Counted from the stretch's first letter, positions 1-11,005 are shown. The stretch: DNA of 64,000 nucleotides from Schistosoma haematobium (GCF_000699445.3 NC_067196.1:76808364-76872363); one strand, 5' to 3'. The notes: generated from the sequence alone by a model not told the origin. Made by a program: numbers and translations.

Positions 1-40
1 TGTACAAGTTTCTTTTGTACACATAATAATGACTTGTTTA
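1..40 (-). pseudogene. Penelope-like element C-terminal tail, cut by the window edge
   Basis: On the minus strand the first bases read LCVQKKLV. This is the conserved end of the PLE GIY-YIG region, compare LCVQKRLVQ in the copies at 52-59 kb. Only this scrap is visible. Confidence 0.5.
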
Positions 41-84
41 GATTATTAACTCTTTATTCGATTACATATGATGTAGCCAACATC

Positions 85-150
85 AGAATTCAGGATGCGC
101 GTTTCGTCCTATTTGGGACTTGTATGCTGGATTTACGTGCATCCTATTAA
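85..150 (-). repeat. Hammerhead retroposon family B fragment
   Basis: The minus strand carries the schistosome-type stem II and core half (GTCCCAAATAGGACGAAAC) followed by a GCGC stem III. The CTGANGA half is mutated to CATACAAG, so it is inactive as read. Confidence 0.6.
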
Positions 151-312
151 TTCTATGCAAACTTATGTCACAATGACTGTATGATGATAGACCAAACAGG
201 ATCCACATATTCCAACTAATATCAATCAAAATTCAGTGAAAATATCATGAACAGGATAATTCAAACCATTACAAATCAGTTTTTTTATTTTTTCATTTTC
301 ACTGTTTCATAG

Positions 313-867
313 CTGACATGCATGAGCGTAATATAGAGTCACTGAATGGTAATATTAATGCATCACGTGACATGACATTATCTTATCTTGGATCAAGTGT
401 TCAAAATTCAATTAATTGTCATGCACCTTATTGTCAACAATCACAATTAAAAAATATGGGGAATCGTAGTCCATTCAAACCTCCTGGCACGGTAATTAAC
501 CCACCTAATTTACAAATGACATGTTGTACAAATAATAATAATAATAATCCTCATATCAATTTTAATCGTTCACGTGATTTTCGAAGTAATCAATTAAATA
601 AAATGATTGGAGACAATGGATGTACTGGGAGTGGTAGTCTTACAGATGAAGTGACTGCGTCTTCACCAGGAAGTAGTGCTACTGGACGTACACATGGTTA
701 TTTAAATGAAATTTCTTCTTCACCAACAAATACAAGTTTAAATTTCAAGAAATATAATAGAGTTATTGGAAAATATGAAGATGAAGAAGATATTAATGAT
801 GAGTTAAATATTAACCGTGATACAGGTTTTAGAAATTATGGAAGTAAACATAATGGACATGGAACAC
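313..867 (+). CDS. Internal exon of a DCC/neogenin-like receptor gene (cytoplasmic tail)
   Basis: This is a 555-nt open exon. The acceptor is a T-rich tract ending in TTTCATAG at 312 and the donor is CAC|GTATGT at 867/868. It enters and leaves in phase 1 and its length is a multiple of three. It encodes about 185 residues rich in Asn, Ser and Gly, with a run of six Asn near the middle and an acidic stretch (KYEDEEDIND) near the end. There is no membrane segment or recognised fold, which suits a disordered cytoplasmic tail. The Met codon at 318 is only the first ATG in the exon; the open frame continues back to the acceptor, so I do not take it as a start. Assignment to a DCC-like receptor rests on the last exon of the same chain. 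The splice sites are inferred from sequence only. Confidence 0.7.
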
Positions 868-2259
868 GTATGTTATATGTACTTCATTTTTCATTTAGTA
901 GTATATAATAGAAATATATTTTATTGGAGAATTTTAGTAACTCTAAATGTGACATTGATAAATATATCCAGTTATTAACTAATTAATATGTACAATTTAT
1001 TGTAGAAAATTGAATAATAGTGTTAGGGTTAGAAGTTAAGTTTTAAGAATTAAGGTTAGGTGGTAAAGTTAGGTAACAAGAATGATTCATAGTCACATAA
1101 GTGGGTATTCATGCGATTACTTTTAAGATTTGAAGCTTTAAAAACTAAGAAGTCCCTTATTTATGTTAAATTAATCTATTTTCGAATAAAATCTATTCAC
1201 TTTCTCCACTATTATTTTAGGATCATTGAAGTTAGTTTACATCGACTAGTCTTCAGCTTTTTTCTGAATATGGATTCGTATTTCCTTTCTATTTAGCTCT
1301 TAACGTGACACAAGTTATTCAACATTGAGTGTGTAACTTGGCTCAAAAATCGAAGAATCATTATTTGAAATGTTTTTTTAAAGTCATCTGTAGTATCATT
1401 TTCGTAAAATATGTACTATTTGTATTTAATACATACACATTATCAATCGCATTTCAACTTCGGCAATAATCAAAGGCATATTAACACAATGAGAACAAGA
1501 ATGTCAGTAGTATATGAATTTCATTCAAGCCACTAGTAATATAAACGGTCAAACAAAAACTTTTCAAATGTATTAAAGTAATTTCATTGGTTAAGATCAT
1601 GAGTCAATTAAAGCTAGACCACCATGGAAAACCTGGAAGCACTGGATGGCCGTTCCGTCCTGTTGTGGGACTCCTCAGGAGTGCACATCTTTGATCCCAC
1701 CTCGCGGGATTAGAACAAAGGACCTATCAGTGTATAGAAACAAATGAGCTTAAGTCATTTGTAGCAATACAAAGTAGCGGATAAAATTAAAATAATGCAT
1801 TTCAGTTATGAAATAATTTTTTTGATATTAGATATGATAAAAACAAGCTGAGACTAGTATAGTCTTGTCTTTGAACCCCTATCATAAAATCTACTGTTAA
1901 AATAAAACTCCAAGAACAACTACAATGTAATAACGTGAGGATAACGCTTACAATTATTGGTTCCGATTGTATGAATCACATTAGTCTAACCGTAGATTTA
2001 ATGATACTTTGAATATGTCTAGTGTTTACATTATCTAAAAGTGTAGAGTATAATGGTTTCAACTGAACTATTTTAAAAACCTACATCAACCTGTTATGTT
2101 GTTCCATAGTGAATTACATTTCTCGGTGTAGTATATATTATTTCACTTTATTACATGATACTATCAGATTTCTATCATGCAGAGAGTATGTAATGTTTAT
2201 ATCTATAACATCAACGTATTAATTAAAATTCCCCATTATTTAATTTAATTATGTAATAG
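868..2259 (+). other. Intron between the first two visible exons
   Basis: The intron runs from GTATGT to ATGTAATAG and joins phase 1 to phase 1. It contains one minus-oriented hammerhead retroposon (1577-1735) and a short run of degenerate TTAGG-like units near 1020-1080. Nothing else is recognisable. Confidence 0.6.
1577..1735 (-). repeat. Hammerhead retroposon family A, 3' two-thirds
   Basis: This is a minus-oriented copy with the family A landmarks: GAGTCAATT...GCTAGACCACCATGG, the ribozyme block, then the tRNA-like region. CTGAGGAG and stem II are kept, but GAAA is GGAA, so activity is doubtful. Confidence 0.7.
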
Positions 2260-2451
2260 ATCAAAAGTTGTCTGTAAATACATCTGTTGATCAACAAAGT
2301 TTATCACCATTACCCCCAAGGAAGTACAGCAATAATAAAAATCAAATTCTATCGGATAGTCAAGGTGAAAGATGTCAAACTCATGGAACAGGTATATCAA
2401 CTCGAAATAATGCTCTGAGTTCCGACTATGCTTCACAACAAAGTAGCTTAA
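2260..2451 (+). CDS. Internal exon of the DCC/neogenin-like gene
   Basis: This is a 192-nt exon (64 codons, phase 1 in and out). It lies between acceptor TAATAG at 2259 and donor TTAA|GTAAGA at 2451/2452. The codon split across the junction with the previous exon reads CAT, and the frame then stays open. The protein is polar, with a small proline patch (SPLPPRKYS) and many Ser, Asn and Gln residues, as in the preceding exon. No domain is recognised. The perfect phase match with both neighbours is the main evidence that it belongs to the same transcript. Confidence 0.65.
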
Positions 2452-3399
2452 GTAAGATTATTAAAATAAACATAATATTATAAATTAGTTACATGCTTGA
2501 AATCACTATTTTACACATAATTTTCTGTACTTAGAATATCTTTTTTCTCATATCTTGAATGTTTTATGTAGAAGTAAGTTTGAAAATATACGAACTGTAT
2601 CAAACTAGATTATACTTAAATAAATAATAATACGTTCCTTTGGTAGTTTTGAATGATCGAGAAACAAAAACCTACCAAATAGAATGAACTCATATTCTGG
2701 TGTAAGATTTCCCTTCAATGACTAATATTTTGATAGGTAAAATGAATAACATAATTAAAAACCAAGATTTTTGTTAAGGATAAAAAGAATCACGACGAAA
2801 TAAAAAACATACAAAGCATGATGTTCAATATAAAATTGTTATTTGATTAGTCCTTCCATGATGAAAATCTAGTCCCCTAATTAGAATATCCATCTCAGTT
2901 TCACAAAACAAAGTACGTCAAACCTTTGCTTACTCAGATATTATTTCCTATGAAGTTAGATCGTTTGTAACTGTTTTGACTTATTCGGAATGATTTCAGT
3001 TTTGGGATGGTCGTTCAGAACAGTTATCAGTAACTATTTTGAGAAGCATGTTTAGTTTGGTAAATAGTAAATATCAAGTATGATTAATTGATCCGTTTTT
3101 ATATGCACAGAATTCAAAAAGCGTATTTCGTTTCTCAAGGAATATTTTTCTGAAATCAGTAGTATAGGAGGATCTGTGGAAATTGTAGAATTTTCACAGT
3201 TCAAACATATGAAAATCACCATGTATTATTGATATTCGTGTACTCATCAGTGAATAGCTTCAAGAAGCAACTCTTAGAGTTCTTATGAGGAGTCATGACT
3301 AGTGAAGTTCAATCCATGGCGAATATAGATAGTTTTCTATCGCAAATAAAGTATAAGGTTTGCCCAATATCATGAATTGATCGAAGTTAAATATTGAAA

Positions 3400-3572
3400 C
3401 CACCGGATGTCAGCTCAATAATCTAATGGTTAGGAGTTTGAGAGAGAGACTAAAGGTTTTTGGTTTGACTTACGGATGAGGTATCATAAATGAACAATCC
3501 TGAGGAGTTCTATACTAGAATGAAACCCCTGTCCAATGCTTCCAGGTTTTTAATGGTAGCCTAGCTAAGAGA
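3400..3572 (+). repeat. Hammerhead retroposon family A remnant
   Basis: This is a plus-oriented remnant with a decayed tRNA-like head. Its ribozyme core (about 3497-3545) keeps CTGAGGAG, a 5-bp stem II, GAAA and the GTC cleavage triplet. Stem I is weak. Confidence 0.55.
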
Positions 3573-3936
3573 AGTTCAATATTAAAAACTATGAAAATAT
3601 CATTTTACAGTTGCATAAGTTCGTATCTCTAATCAACCATTGGTTTGATAGTTGTCTTCAATAGGGTAGAACAATATTATTAGTTAAATTTATTAATCAA
3701 GATAAATTTAAATATATACTAGTCAAATTATATACCACATCCAATAAATATATTCCAATTTAAGATGAACCTTGGCTAATTAAAAATTGTAAAAGTTGGA
3801 AGTAATTCAATCATTGACTTAAGACACTGACTGAATTTAAAACTATGTTTTGAGTTAACTGCTGCTATCAATTACGATCGCCTGGAATGACCCTGTCTGT
3901 AATCAAACTTATAGGTTATGGGTTCCCCCGAAGACG

Positions 3937-3957
3937 ATATATATATATATATATATA
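3937..3957. repeat. TA dinucleotide microsatellite
   Basis: About ten uninterrupted AT units within the third visible intron of the receptor gene region. Confidence 0.9.
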
Positions 3958-4169
3958 AGTGTAAACATATTTGTGTATGTAAACACTTTCAATAGTGCAA
4001 GCTAATCGATTTTAGGACAAATTACCAATCATTTACTATCTATTTACTTATTACTTTTTTAAAAGTGTAAAAACATGCTTGTCTGAAAAATGAGTAATTC
4101 ACATCTTGAGTATCATTTAAAGTTAAATTGTCGTTTTTTACACTTTCTGTTATTTTATGTCAAAAAAAG

Positions 4170-4657
4170 GCAATAAGTCAAGTGAATCAAGTGCGACAAA
4201 TCATGGTTTTTCACCGGAAAAGCATGTAAACTATCCAAATAAAGTAAAACTGATAGATATGAATACAAATGTACATAGTGTTGATGCATCATTCGTATTA
4301 GATCGTGTACCGACACCGGAACCGCAACATCGATCAGGACAATTTGCAAGACTAATGCAATATAAATTGTCCGATCAACCGATTAATCGATTACAAATAC
4401 TTAATTTAACTGATGATGATTATTTATCGGATAAAATAGAAATTAAAAATAAAATTATGCAGTCGCCGACAATTATGAAAAGAATGACAACAACTACAAC
4501 AACAATAACAACACCAACTAATACTCTTTCTTCAAACACTATTACCTATAGTACTGTACAGAATGTATTTTCAACAAAATCAAATTATGGTTTAGAACTT
4601 AATAAACATGATAGAACTCCAGATACACCAGATAGCATTTCTGAACAGGAAATGATG
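4170..4657 (+). CDS. Internal exon of the DCC/neogenin-like gene
   Basis: This is a 488-nt exon that starts in phase 1 (split codon AGC) and ends in phase 0 at ATG|GTAAGT, a consensus donor. It encodes about 163 residues. The middle carries a better-conserved-looking stretch (FVLDRVPTPEPQ, then QFARLMQYKLSDQP and ILNLTDDDYL). A Thr-rich run follows, then an acidic end (TPDTPDSISEQEMM). There is no membrane segment. The SP/TP dipeptides could be phosphorylation sites, but that is inference. The exon leads in frame into the terminal exon with the P3-like motif, directly or through the micro-exon at 5811. Confidence 0.7.
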
Positions 4658-5117
4658 GTAAGTAAATTCTGTAGGATTAACAAACAGATATATGATTTGA
4701 TAACATTATATTTGATAGACCAGTTATTGAAAGTTTGAGAATTATACATGCGTTGATCATAATAATAAAAGTGATCTTTGATCTCATTTTCAATTACATG
4801 TGATAATGTGCCCTAGATCTATTTGAAGGTATTATCTTTATGAATCAGTACACGGATAAATGTAATCTTTACAAAAACCACACAAATATTAATACATTCA
4901 TATCAGATTTAAACTAATCATTTTTCAGATATTTGATATTCCTTGGTGAAAAGGTGATTAAATAGATGATATCTTACCCAAATGTAATTGAATCACTTTT
5001 TTTGAATTAACATGACTGAAAGTAAATCAAGGTAAGCGTTTACCTTTACTTGTCGACTCCAAAATTAGGTCTAAACGAATGTTCTGAATCTAACTGATAG
5101 CCGAAATCGAAATATTT

Positions 5118-5205
5118 CGTAATATAAGTAACTGAACGCGATATCAAGGGATTCCGCTGAAAATGCACAAATGTCAATAGAGACTGATTAATTACAGTTC
5201 AGAAT
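5118..5205 (+). repeat. Hammerhead retroposon family B, 3' tail
   Basis: The order ATATCAAGG...ATGCACAAATGTCAATAGAGACTGAT...ATTACAGT matches the tail of the fuller copy at 6978-7205. The ribozyme part is absent. Confidence 0.5.
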
Positions 5206-5242
5206 ATTAACAACGACAAAATTTACGAAACTCAGCGACATA

Positions 5243-5715
5243 TCCACTATTATCATCAGTGAGGTACTAACTCACCACTGCCCCAGTTGAAATCCACTGG
5301 TCACTGCTTCTCACCAGAACTCAAGGATATACATCTTGAAGCCAGTCACTAGTGAGCATATGCTGATTAGCACGAAGCAGTGACCAATGGATCTCAACCG
5401 GGTCAGTTGTGAGATAGTAACTCACTGATGACTATGGTTGATGTATCGCTCAACTTTTTGGATTGGCTAAATTTAGACATTAACATCGTTGGATGCAGGC
5501 CGGTTCAGTGGTGTAGTGCTTAGGTGCTCGCGCGCGATTCTAGTAGGTCCTGGGTTCGAATCCCGCAAGGCAGGATCGTGGATGCGAACTGTTGAGAAGT
5601 CCCACAATAGGACGGGACCGTCGTCCAATACTTCTGAGTTTTCTATGTTGGTCTAGTTTCAATTGACTCATGATCTCAACTATCGAAATTACTACAATCT
5701 CCACAAAACCCCTTC
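5243..5715. repeat. Inverted pair of family A retroposons
   Basis: A minus-oriented 5' segment (5243-5365) meets a nearly full plus-oriented copy (5366-5715) head to head at GTCACTAGTGAGCATATG. The plus copy has the 5' region, the tRNA-like part with B box GGTTCGAATCC, a decayed ribozyme (TTGAGAAG, GGGA) and the 3' end CCACAAAACCCCTTCTG. The pair can fold on itself and lies in an intron of the receptor gene. Confidence 0.7.
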
Positions 5716-5810
5716 TGAAAAAAATTTACATTCTTGTGTTCACAAACAATCAAGGTTAAATAAATACTGAGATGTATCACTAATGGTTCTATTAATTTTT
5801 GTTCCTGTAG

Positions 5811-5834
5811 TTCAAATGCTTGAATTCGAAGTAC
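5811..5834 (+). CDS. Candidate 24-nt micro-exon of the DCC/neogenin-like gene
   Basis: A strong acceptor (a T-rich tract ending GTTCCTGTAG at 5810) is followed by eight codons (FKCLNSKY). A GTATCA donor at 5835 would keep phase 0 on both sides. An alternative GTACGT donor at 5831 would give 20 nt and break the frame into the next exon, so I prefer 5834. The exon is symmetrical and could be included or skipped without a frame change. Flatworm genes often use such tiny exons. Without transcript data this remains a prediction. Confidence 0.4.
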
Positions 5835-5975
5835 GTATCAATTTTTTGTTAACATAGAACCAATTTAAATATTAGTTTAGTTCATTTTAATGAACAATTA
5901 TAACACAATATGTAGATTTTCTTAAAAATAACTTTTATATTCATTCTCATTTTCTTTTTCTCTACTGTTTTACAG

Positions 5976-6074
5976 AAAGGTTTCAGTACAGAAGAATTAA
6001 ATCAAGAAATGGCTAATCTAGAAGGATTAATGAAAAATTTATCAGAAATTACACAGAATGAATTTACATGTTAA
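5976..6074 (+). CDS. Terminal exon of a DCC/neogenin/Frazzled-like netrin receptor (P3-like motif)
   Basis: The exon follows a good acceptor (TTTTACAG at 5975). It is open for 32 codons and ends with TAA at 6072-6074. The end of the protein reads EELNQEMANLEGLMKNLSEI followed by a Phe near the C-terminus. This matches my memory of the P3 motif at the extreme C-terminus of DCC, neogenin, Frazzled and UNC-40 (pattern EMxxLEGLMKxLxxIT). In those receptors P3 mediates self-association and contacts with Robo and other partners during axon guidance. The extracellular Ig and fibronectin domains and the membrane segment would lie left of the window. The assignment rests on this short motif, with no alignment run. 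Confidence 0.72.
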   Translation, partial: KGFSTEELNQEMANLEGLMKNLSEITQNEFTC

Positions 6075-6440
6075 TTTTGAAAAAAATTGCCTTAGCCTAA
6101 ATGTTAATTTCCTTTCTTCTTCCTATACATATACATATATTTGCTTCATTGGTCAGTTTCATTGTTTTAAAACTTAAGGAATTGTGATAAAACAAGTTTT
6201 TTTTTCTGTTTTTCTTTTGAATTTGACTAATTCAGGGTAGAAATGCTTGTAAAAAAGAAAATAAATCATGAAAAACAAATAAACGAAAATGTAATAAAAT
6301 GCCCAATTAAGAACATGTAGGTTAAAAGTAGTAATGGGTATTTTTTGTTTTGTTGAAACATTTCTATTTACTACTTTTTTGAGGATATAAGTAGGTTCTA
6401 AATACGATCTAAATTAAACTGTTTATACAATAAAAAATAA
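6075..6440 (+). promoter_or_regulatory. 3' UTR with AATAAA polyadenylation signals
   Basis: AT-rich sequence after the stop codon contains AATAAA at 6260-6265, 6293-6298 and 6429-6434. Any of them could direct 3' end formation. The actual cleavage site cannot be told from sequence. Confidence 0.45.
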
Positions 6441-6977
6441 TATGAAATTCATTCATTGTTATGACTTATCTATTTATTCTATGTGAATATACTTGCATTT
6501 AGTCTATTGGATCAATAACTAAATCATTACTGAATATTCTTATTGTTTCATTGCATAAGACAATTAAAACGCCTAAATTATAATAATTGTAAACATCATT
6601 TAACTCTTGTTAAATAAAATCTATTTCCCAGTGAAGACTATGTAATTTATTTATTATATAATAAGAAAATAGAAAATTAATTGTAATAGGAATAATATTG
6701 ATCATTGACCTTTGAGTCTTTTGTTTTACTGCTTACTATTCATTCTTTATTGATCAATTTCTATAATTAATAACACGTTTCCTTCATTACTTTAATAAAA
6801 ATGAATCTAGGTTGTTTTCTTCTTTTGTTTTTTTTCAATGAAACTCTGGTTAAAGTATCATTGGATTATATTAAAATGTCATTGCTGCATTGAATAAAAT
6901 TTTAAACAAGTTTTTTTTAATACATAATTTATTTTCACTTTGTGAAGAAATTTTCTGTTTTATATCTTTTTGAAAAT
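6441..6977. other. Unassigned AT-rich spacer after the gene
   Basis: I see no open frame, repeat or RNA in this stretch. It separates the receptor gene from the transposon-rich region. Confidence 0.5.
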
Positions 6978-7205
6978 GTATGTGACGGTACTGGGTTCGA
7001 GTACCGGAGTGAACATCAACTCTGGGATACAGGGCTATTCAGCTGACGAGTCTTAAATAGGACAGAACGCGCGTCAAACTGGATTTGATTACTAGACACT
7101 ATCGATCTTTGCTTAAAATGCTTGTGACTAAGGGTTATATCGAAGCAATCCGTACAGTATGCACATATGCCAACATGAGACTGATCGAATGCAGTCCTAA
7201 ATAAC
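6978..7205 (+). repeat. Hammerhead retroposon family B, longest copy
   Basis: Order seen: tRNA-like B box GGTTCGAGT, ribozyme block with CTGACGAG, then the tail ending GAGACTGATCGAATGCAGTC. Stem II has a mismatch, and GAAA is changed to GAAC, so self-cleavage is unlikely. The family resembles the S. mansoni alpha-type ribozyme retroposons as I recall them. Confidence 0.65.
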
Positions 7206-7467
7206 AGTGAGAAGATACAAGTAAAACAGCATCGAGTGAATATATCTCAATTGGTTTTATATACGATTGGTTATTTCTTGGAGTTTTCTTAGATTTGGTT
7301 CATTGAACTTATAATGATAAAAATGTATTGGGTTAATAGGAAAAAACCTAAATACAATGATATTGATAGTAATAATAATAATAATAATGTGAATTAAAGA
7401 TCATGTTTCAAAAGCGAGTAATCAAATTCAGTAGTGAAAATATGTTTAATATTAATTACAATGTAGT

Positions 7468-7479
7468 AACTCACTATTC
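7468..7479 (+). repeat. Left target-site duplication of the RTE element
   Basis: AACTCACTATTC is repeated exactly at 11006-11017, directly flanking the element. Confidence 0.88.
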
Positions 7480-7667
7480 AACTCCGCATGGAGTCCCTCC
7501 GGTGGCTACTGCCGGTCCCAAGCCCGGATAAAGGAGGAAGGTTGGGCATGGGGTTAGCGACCCCATCCCGTAGAAAACTAACTCGCTAAAAAACGCTAGC
7601 CAGAAAAAATTATTCAAACCTTTTAAACTCTACCCTGGGAGTCAGAAGGTCTTCATTTAGAAGAACT

Positions 7668-10600
7668 ATGACGCCTCATGATGAAAGCCGAATTCCTTCG
7701 GAAGTTATGAGGCCGATGCCTCTTCTGACAACCAGAGCGACCATTTATTTAGGTACATGGAATACTCGTACAATGTGGGACACTGGGAGAGCCTTCCAAA
7801 TCGCTGCAGAAATGAGGAGTTACAACCTAGAGGTGCTTGGGATCAGTGAAACACATTGGACGCAAGTTGGACAACACCGACTAACCACAGGAGAGCTTCT
7901 GTTATACTCCGGCCATGAAGAAGAAAATGCCCCACATACACAAGGAGTTGCATTGATGCTGTCCAAACAAACACAAAATGAACTTATAGGATGGGAATCT
8001 CATGGACCAAGGATCATCAAAGCCTCCTTCGAAACAAAGAAAGAGGGCATTTCAATGAACATCATCCAATGCTATGCGCCTACCAACGACTACAATGAAG
8101 ATGCTAAAGATCAATTCTACAATAGGCTGCAGTCAATCGTCGAGAAGTGCCCAACAAAGGACCTCACCATTCTGATGGGAGACTTTAATGCTAAGGTTGG
8201 AACGGACAACACTGGATATGAAGACATTATGGGACGACACGGACTGAAAGAAAGAAACGAAAATAGTGAGAGATTTGCAAACCTATATGCCTTCAATAAA
8301 CTGGTCATAGGCGGCACCATATTCCCACATAAGCGCATTCACAAAACCACATGGACTTCACCGGATCACACCATGCAAAACCAAATCGACCAAGAGAGGA
8401 GCTGATATAGCCTCAGATCATCACTTGCTGGTCGCCAAGATGAAATTGAAACTCAAGAAGCACTGGACAATGGGGCGGACAACATCACAAATGTTCAATA
8501 CGGCCTTTCTTCAGGATACTGATAAACTCAACAAATTCAAGATAGTCCTCAGCAACAAGTTCCAGGCCTTTCATGATCTACTCAATGGAGAAGGAACTAC
8601 TATGGAGAGCAACTGGAATGGGATCAAAGAGGCAGTCACTTCAACATGTCATGAGGTCCTGTGTCACAAGAAGCACCATCACAAGGAATGGATCACTGTT
8701 GATACACTGGATAAGATTCAAGAAAGGAGGAACAAGAAGGCAGCAATCAATACCAGTCGAACAAGAGCAGAAAAAGCCAAGGCACGAGCTGAATACACAG
8801 AAGTAAACAAACAAGTGAAGCGGAGCATCAGAACCGACAAACGTTTATATGTGGAAGATTTAGCAACGACGGCGGAAAAGGCTGCAAGAGAAGGAAACAT
8901 GAGACAACTGTATGACACAACAAAGAAACTCTCTGGAAATCGCCGCAAACCAGAACGACTAGTGAAAAGCAAGGAAGGCGAGGTAATCACCAATATTGAA
9001 GAACAACAAAACAGGTGGGTAGAACACTTCAAAGAACTCTTGAATCGACCAGCCCCACTGAACCCACCCAACATCGAAGCAGCACCCACGGACCTACCAA
9101 TCAATGTTGGCCCACCAACAATTGAAGAGATAAGCATGGCCATCAGGCAAATCAAGAGTGGCAAATCAGCAGGACCAGACAACATTCCAGCAGAAGCACT
9201 AAAAGCTGACGTAGCGGCAACTGCAAGGATACTCCACATTCTCTTCAATAAGGTTTGGGATGAGGAACAAGTACCAACAGACTGGAAAGAAGGACTTTTG
9301 ACCAAAATACCAAAGAAAGGCGATCTTAGCAAGTGTAATAACTACAGGGGCATCACTCTTCTCTCAATACCAGGAAAAGTCTTCAACAGGGTATTGTTAA
9401 ACAGGATGAAGGACTGTGTAGACGCCCAACTTCGTGACCAACAGGCAGGATTCCGTAAGGATAGATCGTGTACAGACCGAATTGCAACTCTACGTATCGT
9501 TGTGGAACAATCACTTGAATGGAATTCATCACTCTACATCAACTTCATTGACTACAAAAACGCATTTGATAGCGTGGACAGAACAACACTATGGAAACTT
9601 CTTCGACACTACGGCGTGCCTAAGAAGATAGTCAATATCATACAGAGTTCATATGATGGATTACACTGCAAAATTGTGCATGGAGGACAGTTGACAAAGT
9701 CGTTCGAAGTGAAGACCGGTGTCAGGCAAGGTTGATTACTCTCACCCTTCCTCTTTCTCCTGGTGATCGACTGGATCATGAAGACGTCAACATCTGAAGG
9801 GAAACACGGGATACAGTGGACATCTAGGATGCAGTTAGATGATCTAGACTTCGCAGATAATCTGGCCCTTCTATCCCAAACGCAACAACAAATGCAGGAG
9901 AAGACAAACGGTGTGGCAGCAGCCTCAGCAGCAGTAGGTCTCAAATATACACAAACGGAAAAGCAGGATTTTCCGATACAACACAGCATGCACCAATCCA
10001 TTCACAATTGACGGAGACGATTTGGAAGATGTAAAAACCTTTACATATTTGGGCAGCATCATTGATGAACATGGTGGGTCTGATGCAGATGTGAAGGCGC
10101 GGATCGGCAAAGCAAGAGCAGCATATTTACAACTGAAAAACATCTGGAGCTCAAAGCAACTGTCAACCAATATCGAAGTCAGGATTTTTAATACAAATGT
10201 CAAGACAGTTCTACTGTATGGGGCAGAAACTTGGAGAACTACGAAAGCCGTCATCCAGAAGATACAGGTGTTTATTAACAATTGTCTACGCAAAATACTT
10301 CGGATCCGTTGGCTGGACACTGTTAGCAACAATCTATTGTGGGAAAGAACAAACCAGTGTTGTAACGTGTAGATTGCACGGTTAGATGAAGCAGCGTATT
10401 TATCGATCGATCACAGTGACACGTAAAACACGTAGGAACAACCTAGTCCCCTGATTGGTCCCGCTTCCCTGTCTAGCCCAGCCAGTTGAGTCAAGAACGC
10501 AAGTCACAGCCTCTGAGTTATGAATCATTGTATTTCAGATATACTCTATTTATATACCAAACAAACAAACCACATCGTACCATAAAAACAGAAAACAACA

Positions 10601-10996
10601 TTTACACAATATGTAACGAATGAATTAAATAATAGCCAATAGTAGATGTACATTTAAAGTCCAAGGCCACCATAGACTTAACACGATAATTATTGGTATA
10701 TTTTTCCGACTATCCTAACAACCAGATCCCAGTGGAGGAAGAAACGCTGGAAGAGGATAGGACACACATTGAGGAAAGCACCGAATTGCGTCACAAGACA
10801 AGCCCTCACATGGGATCCTGAAGGCCAAAGGAGAAGAGGAAGACCAAAGAACACATTACGCCGAGAAATGGAAATAGACATGAGAGAAATGAACAAGAAT
10901 TGGATGGAACTAGAAAAGAAGGCCCAGGACAGAGTGGGTTGGGGAATGCTGGTCGGCGGCCTATGCTCCATTGGAGTAACAGGCGAAAGTAAGTAA
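7668..10996 (+). pseudogene. Broken RTE endonuclease-reverse transcriptase ORF
   Basis: The apurinic-type endonuclease comes first: GTWNTRTMWDTG, ISETHW, CYAPTND, MGDFNAKVG and ASDHH. The reverse transcriptase follows: GKSAGPDNIPAEALK, NNYRGITLL, QAGFRKDRSCTDRI, FIDYKNAFDSVDR, then GVRQG and DFADN. It would make target-primed cDNA from its own RNA. Defects seen: a deletion of about 50 nt with a frame change near 8388, between NQID and TKRGAD; a TGA at 9733-9735 replacing the Cys after GVRQG; Asn for the second catalytic Asp of the FADD motif; a frame change near 9965; and a solo LTR at 10358-10720. The last coding part resumes at 10726 and ends at 10996. It cannot be active. Confidence 0.88.
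10358..10720 (-). mobile_element. Solo LTR (family L1) nested in the RTE element
   Basis: The 363-bp insert begins TGTTGTAACG and ends CCTAACA. It is flanked by the 5-bp duplication ACCAG (10353-10357 and 10721-10725) and interrupts the RTE reading frame between ERTNQ and the next codons. TG...CA ends and a 5-bp duplication fit an LTR. A TATATAAA box on the minus strand suggests that orientation. Three more copies occur in the window. Confidence 0.85.
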
Positions 10997-11005
10997 GTAA
11001 AGTAA

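Larger units (their letters stand above)
2452..4169 (+). other. Intron with retroposon remnant and TA repeat
   Basis: The intron runs from GTAAGA to a run of A ending in AG after a pyrimidine-rich stretch. It holds a plus-oriented hammerhead retroposon remnant at about 3400-3572 and a TA dinucleotide run at 3937-3957. The rest is AT-rich and unassigned. Confidence 0.55.
4658..5810 (+). other. Intron containing an inverted retroposon pair
   Basis: The intron is bounded by GTAAGT and TTCCTGTAG. It contains a family B retroposon tail (5118-5205) and an inverted pair of family A retroposons (5243-5715). No other coding sequence is seen. Confidence 0.55.
7480..11005 (+). mobile_element. Full-length RTE-type non-LTR retrotransposon with nested solo LTR
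   Basis: The element begins AACTCCGC and ends in GTAAGTAAGTAAAGTAA. It is flanked by a perfect 12-bp duplication. Without the nested LTR and its duplicate it is about 3.16 kb, the usual RTE size. It has a 5' UTR of about 190 nt, one endonuclease-reverse transcriptase ORF and a short 3' end with GTAA units. A second copy on the minus strand (45.8-47.9 kb) shares the same 5' start, which supports the boundary. Confidence 0.9.

Noticed and set aside
5500..5580. tRNA gene candidates with A and B boxes (also at 34330, 49400 and 63430)
   Set aside because: The boxes belong to retroposon heads. No complete cloverleaf with paired acceptor stem is visible, and the flanks are retroposon sequence.
7037..7075. 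Active hammerhead at the longest family B copy
   Set aside because: GAAA has become GAAC and stem II has a mismatch, so the essential core is damaged.
8718..9332. 204-codon minus-strand frame inside the RTE element
   Set aside because: Shadow of the reverse transcriptase frame on the other strand; hydrophobic, Ser/Leu-rich composition as expected for a shadow.
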